Below, in pieces: positions 6,772-9,482 of a stretch of 9,482 nt of DNA. How positions within the stretch are numbered: the stretch's first letter is position 1; each line of letters opens with the position of its first letter. Under the pieces are notes generated by a model. The model ran no database searches, was not told where the DNA came from, and was given only the letters and a program-made list of their open reading frames with translations. This stretch comes from Rickettsiaceae bacterium (lineage in GTDB: Bacteria; Pseudomonadota; Alphaproteobacteria; Rickettsiales; Rickettsiaceae): assembly GCA_028372485.1 (NCBI GenBank), contig JAOMYS010000032.1, positions 1 to 9,482 on the forward strand, read 5' to 3'. The position numbers and the translations under genes were made by a program.

Positions 6772-8103
6772 ATGAAAAAAGTTGTGAGATTTATAGCTCA
6801 ATATATTGACAGTGACAGCGGAGATTTAATAGAAGAGTCCATTATAAAGGAAGAGTTTCTGAGCAAGGCTGATACTCTAAAGGGATTAGGATATACTCAC
6901 ATTGAGCAAATCGATTTTCTACAAAAAATTCAAGATTTTAAAATTAAACACCAAATTATCTTAAACGCTATAAATACTTGCCCAACATGCGCGTGTAAGA
7001 CAAAAAAAGTAGGAGTCTTTAAGTCCAAGTTTCATGCCGTATTAACCGATCATAGAGTGGGCGTACAAAGGACGCATTGTAATTGTGGATGGTATAGCCC
7101 AACTAGTGTAGAAGGCGTGTTTGGTAGTAATATTCATCCAGATTTATTAAAAAAACAAGCTCTACAAGGCAGCAAAGAGAGTTATCAAAAATCTTCACTT
7201 TCATTAAATGCAGAAAGCGCAAATCAACGTCCTGTAAATGGACATTCACAAATTTCTAGGGTAGTGAAGTTGGTAGGAGAAAAATTAGAACAAGTGAAAA
7301 TAGCTATTAAGCCGATAAATAAAGCTTCAACCTCAGAACTTGTAGCTAATATAGACGGCGGTCACATTAAGGCACGTGGTAATAATAGATCTTTTGAAGC
7401 TATGATTGCTACCATACATAAACCTGGAAACCTCAAAATAGTTGATAAAAATCATAATGCTCTGGAAGCTAAAACTATAGTAGCTTCTGCAAAAAGTGAT
7501 GAACAGATTACTATGAAAGCATTGTTTAAAAATGCCTGTATTACGGAAGGTATGGGAAAAGATACAGAAGTTATATGTTTAGCTGATGGAGCTGATAACT
7601 GTAAATCTATTGCATATTCGATTGCCGAAGATTGCAAAAAGATGACTTATATTTTGGACTGGTTTCATATTGCTATGAAATTTCAAAATATCTCGATACC
7701 GGACATAGGTAAGCAATTATTACAAAGCACGAAATGGAATCTTTGGCATGGTAATTGTGATAAGGCGTTGGAGCGTCTAAAAGAACTTATGGAATTAAAA
7801 ACAATAACGGCGGATAAGTCGCTTACTATGAAGCTTAGTAGGCTTTCAACATATATTTCCAATAATAACGGGGGTATAGTAAATTATGAAGAAAGAAAAA
7901 ATAATGGTTTAGTGTTTACAAGTAATTTGGCAGAGTCTACAGTGAATACACTGATAAATGAGCGTCAAAAAGGAAAACAAAAAATGTTATGGGGGAGAGA
8001 GGGGGCTCATAATGTTTTACAAATTAGAGCGGCTCAACGTAGCAAATCATGGGGTAAAGATTGGAAAAGCGTAGAAGACATGGTTTATAAACTAGCCGCA
8101 TAA
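6772..8103 (+). CDS. ISKra4-family transposase
   Basis: This 443-residue DDE-type transposase moves the surrounding IS. The N-terminal part (about 1-130) carries a zinc-finger-like cluster, CPTCAC (70-75) with CNC (103-105). The core shows DGGH (195-198), LADGADNCKSI (270-280, Asp272), ILDWFHIAMKF (Asp296), WNLWHGN, and the late block NLAESTVNTLINERQKGKQKM with Glu388, followed by a WGREGAHNVLQIRA-type tail. These blocks match ISKra4-family transposases I recall from Legionella and Rickettsiales. Asp195, Asp272 and Glu388 are my candidate catalytic triad, with Asp296 as an alternative. The ATG at 6772 has AGAAG at 6759-6763 upstream. The stop codon (8101-8103) is the inner edge of the right terminal repeat. 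There is no frameshift, so the enzyme looks functional. Confidence 0.93.
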   Translation: MKKVVRFIAQYIDSDSGDLIEESIIKEEFLSKADTLKGLGYTHIEQIDFLQKIQDFKIKHQIILNAINTCPTCACKTKKVGVFKSKFHAVLTDHRVGVQRTHCNCGWYSPTSVEGVFGSNIHPDLLKKQALQGSKESYQKSSLSLNAESANQRPVNGHSQISRVVKLVGEKLEQVKIAIKPINKASTSELVANIDGGHIKARGNNRSFEAMIATIHKPGNLKIVDKNHNALEAKTIVASAKSDEQITMKALFKNACITEGMGKDTEVICLADGADNCKSIAYSIAEDCKKMTYILDWFHIAMKFQNISIPDIGKQLLQSTKWNLWHGNCDKALERLKELMELKTITADKSLTMKLSRLSTYISNNNGGIVNYEERKNNGLVFTSNLAESTVNTLINERQKGKQKMLWGREGAHNVLQIRAAQRSKSWGKDWKSVEDMVYKLAA

Positions 8104-8125
8104 GTCAAGGTGGGGGATGCTTCCT
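8101..8125 (-). repeat. Right terminal inverted repeat of the IS
   Basis: This is the inverse of 6690-6714, with 13 outer bases perfect and 20 of 25 matching. It overlaps the transposase stop codon, so the IS has no non-coding 3' tail beyond the repeat. Confidence 0.88.
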
Positions 8126-8230
8126 GTAGGCCATATTTGGAATTGCTGGCAACAGCGCCAAAAAAGCACTAGGAACAAATTAATACAGTAGTATTTATAC
8201 TTAGTTTATTTATCATCTTCTAATTAATTG

Positions 8231-8258
8231 TTGCACAACGTACAATTGCTTCTATAAG
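8231..8258 (+). promoter_or_regulatory. Candidate promoter of the autotransporter gene
   Basis: TTGCAC (8231-8236) and TATAAG (8253-8258) are separated by 16 bases and lie 24 bases before the start codon. A 6-bp dyad, AATTGT (8226-8231) with ACAATT (8242-8247), surrounds the -35 box and could be an operator. The -10 box is good and the -35 box is poor, so the call rests mostly on position and the -10 match. The rest of the spacer from 8126 holds nothing else I can name. Confidence 0.4.
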
Positions 8259-8282
8259 TATTTTTTATATTGGTGATTTAAT

Positions 8283-9467
8283 ATGATAAAAAGAAATAAG
8301 CTAAAAGTATTTGCTATAATACCGATTATTATACTGAGTAGCTCTTCGGCTAGTGCAAGTTGGTTACCGGGTTGGTCTAAGGGTGGGGCAACCGCGCCAG
8401 CCGATGCCTTGTTTTCTAATAGCGTAGACAGAAGATTAGAGGACCAAACCCCGAAGCTTCTGGAAAAGGTAAAGCAATTGGTTCATCAAAGTACTATTCA
8501 TCAAAATGATAATAATCAAAAGAATATTCATCGACATTCTGGTTCACTATCTTGGGAATCTACCTACTCCTCGGGCACTCCCCCTGAGGGGAGTAAAATG
8601 CAAGAGGCGTCTGGTGTATCTTCAGCTAACGATCTTGGTTATATGACCGTTTCAGCTGGTGGTGATAATAAATCAGATTACACAATATGGCTAAGAGGTA
8701 TTATGAGTAGTATGAAACACGAAGCTAGTGATACACACATCTCTGATAAATATAGCGTAAAAAGCAGAGGGGTGTATCTCGGTTTGAGTAAAACTATGAA
8801 TGACGGGAATCTAATAGGCGCTTCTTATCACTATATTATCGGTGATAAACGTTCTCCTGGTCTTAAGCACAATAATAAAGATCATAGTTTTGTCTTAAAT
8901 GGTAATTTCTATTTAACAGATAAATTATATTTGATGGGTATAGGTATGTATACTGGATCAAAAATTACCGGAGATGATTTGGGTACTAGTGGTATAGAAA
9001 TGAATATATATAGTACTGTGGGGAAACTAGGGTACAATATTAATTTAGGCAATGATTTCTCATTGACGCCTAGACTGGGCGTGAAATACACCCGTGTTAG
9101 TAGAGCAACGCATACCAACGCATTAAAAACAAAATTTAAATCCTTAACGTCTTCGAAAGTAGATATGATTGCGAGTACCACGCTACAAAAGACTTATACA
9201 TATGATGATTTTCAAGTATTAGGTCAATTTTTTGCTGATGTGCATAGAACGGTATCAAGTCGTAGTGATGAAATACAGTTTACTATAGTGGAGATTGCTG
9301 AGGAAATCACATTACCAATGTCTCTTGCAAAAAGTACGCATTATAGCTTAGGTGCTAAAACTGTAGCAAAAATTGATAATTTTTGTATATCTGCGTCTTA
9401 TGCATACTCTTTTGCTCATAAAGAATCAGGCCATACTGGCTCTTTAGGCGCTTATATAGAGTTTTAA
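8283..9467 (+). CDS. Short-passenger autotransporter, outer-membrane beta-barrel (Sca-like)
   Basis: The 394-residue protein has a clear signal peptide: a basic MIKRNKLK start, a hydrophobic core, then SSSASA with a likely cut after Ala25. Residues 26 to about 122 form a small hydrophilic passenger, rich in His, Asn and Ser around 70-85. From about 124 (DYTIWLRGIM) to the C-terminal AYIEF lie alternating amphipathic strands ending in Phe, as expected for a type V autotransporter beta-barrel of about 270 residues inserted by the BAM machinery. The barrel opening (IWLRG, SRGVYLGLSKTM, GASYHYI) resembles the translocator of Rickettsia Sca proteins. The passenger is far shorter than in typical Sca proteins, so the protein may be a trimmed paralogue or a barrel used mainly on its own. 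GGTGA at 8272-8276 supports the ATG. The gene has its own promoter candidate and lies 157 bp after the IS. Confidence 0.85.
   Translation: MIKRNKLKVFAIIPIIILSSSSASASWLPGWSKGGATAPADALFSNSVDRRLEDQTPKLLEKVKQLVHQSTIHQNDNNQKNIHRHSGSLSWESTYSSGTPPEGSKMQEASGVSSANDLGYMTVSAGGDNKSDYTIWLRGIMSSMKHEASDTHISDKYSVKSRGVYLGLSKTMNDGNLIGASYHYIIGDKRSPGLKHNNKDHSFVLNGNFYLTDKLYLMGIGMYTGSKITGDDLGTSGIEMNIYSTVGKLGYNINLGNDFSLTPRLGVKYTRVSRATHTNALKTKFKSLTSSKVDMIASTTLQKTYTYDDFQVLGQFFADVHRTVSSRSDEIQFTIVEIAEEITLPMSLAKSTHYSLGAKTVAKIDNFCISASYAYSFAHKESGHTGSLGAYIEF
8577..8594 (+). repeat. GC-rich hairpin within the autotransporter passenger
   Basis: ACTCCCC and GGGGAGT form a perfect 7-bp stem with a CTGA loop. It lies in frame in the passenger codons (GTPPEGSK) and is conspicuously GC-rich against an AT-rich gene. 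It has no T-tract, so it is not an obvious terminator. Confidence 0.6.
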
Positions 9468-9482
9468 TCGGCTCTTCTGCAT

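Larger units (their letters stand above)
6690..8125 (+). mobile_element. Complete ISKra4-family insertion sequence, 1436 bp
   Basis: The element has one transposase gene bounded by terminal inverted repeats. The first 13 bases, AGGAAGCATCCCC (6690-6702), are repeated perfectly in inverse at 8113-8125, and 20 of 25 positions match over the longer repeat. The size suits the compact members of the family. No clean target-site duplication is visible: the flanking nonamers (6681-6689 and 8126-8134) agree at only 6 of 9 positions, though they share GCCAT at their ends. The element is intact and may be mobile. Its left end abuts the truncated methyltransferase gene. Confidence 0.88.

Noticed and set aside
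8909..9181. A minus-strand 90-codon frame rich in hydrophobic residues
   Set aside because: It is antisense to the beta-barrel strands of the autotransporter; alternating codons there generate such frames by chance.

Overview
The window is an AT-rich stretch (G+C in the mid-30s % by eye) of bacterial DNA. A short-passenger autotransporter resembling Rickettsia surface antigens, an alphaproteobacterial-type methyltransferase remnant and an ISKra4-family insertion sequence together suggest an obligate intracellular alphaproteobacterium, probably Rickettsiales or Midichloriaceae-like. This is an inference from protein style, not a proven placement.

Region 1 (1-682) is the recombination module of a Tn3-family transposon. 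It holds a TnpR resolvase very close to the gamma-delta/Tn3 enzyme. Upstream lies a res site whose subsites II and III, and the right half of subsite I, fit the classical 114-bp layout; the first few bases of subsite I lie left of the window. No transposase tnpA is present inside the window.

Region 2 (741-5735) is a same-strand run of four genes: DNA-3-methyladenine glycosylase I (tag), the peroxide-stress protein YaaA, a large SNF2-family ATPase, and a SWIM zinc-finger protein. The last two overlap by 8 bp, with a strong Shine-Dalgarno inside the SNF2 gene. Three of the four belong to families that touch DNA or its damage, so the run reads as a small DNA-maintenance or stress cassette next to, and perhaps carried by, the Tn3-type element.

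Region 3 (5736-8125) is a decayed, mobile-element-rich zone. After a 170-bp convergent spacer with weak dyads, a minus-strand ORF encodes only the C-terminal half of a SAM-dependent methyltransferase. Its N-terminal end falls exactly at the left end of a complete 1436-bp ISKra4-type IS (6690-8125) with imperfect 25-bp terminal inverted repeats. The IS end supplies the ATG and a Shine-Dalgarno-like GGGG for the headless ORF. The missing N-terminal half is not on the other side of the IS.

Region 4 (8126-9482) holds a short promoter-bearing spacer and an outer-membrane autotransporter with a signal peptide, a passenger of only about 100 residues and a C-terminal beta-barrel ending in Phe. I see no tRNA, rRNA, CRISPR array or riboswitch. 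I see no wholly new system; the most informative items are the near-complete res site and its neighbouring repair/SNF2-SWIM cassette.
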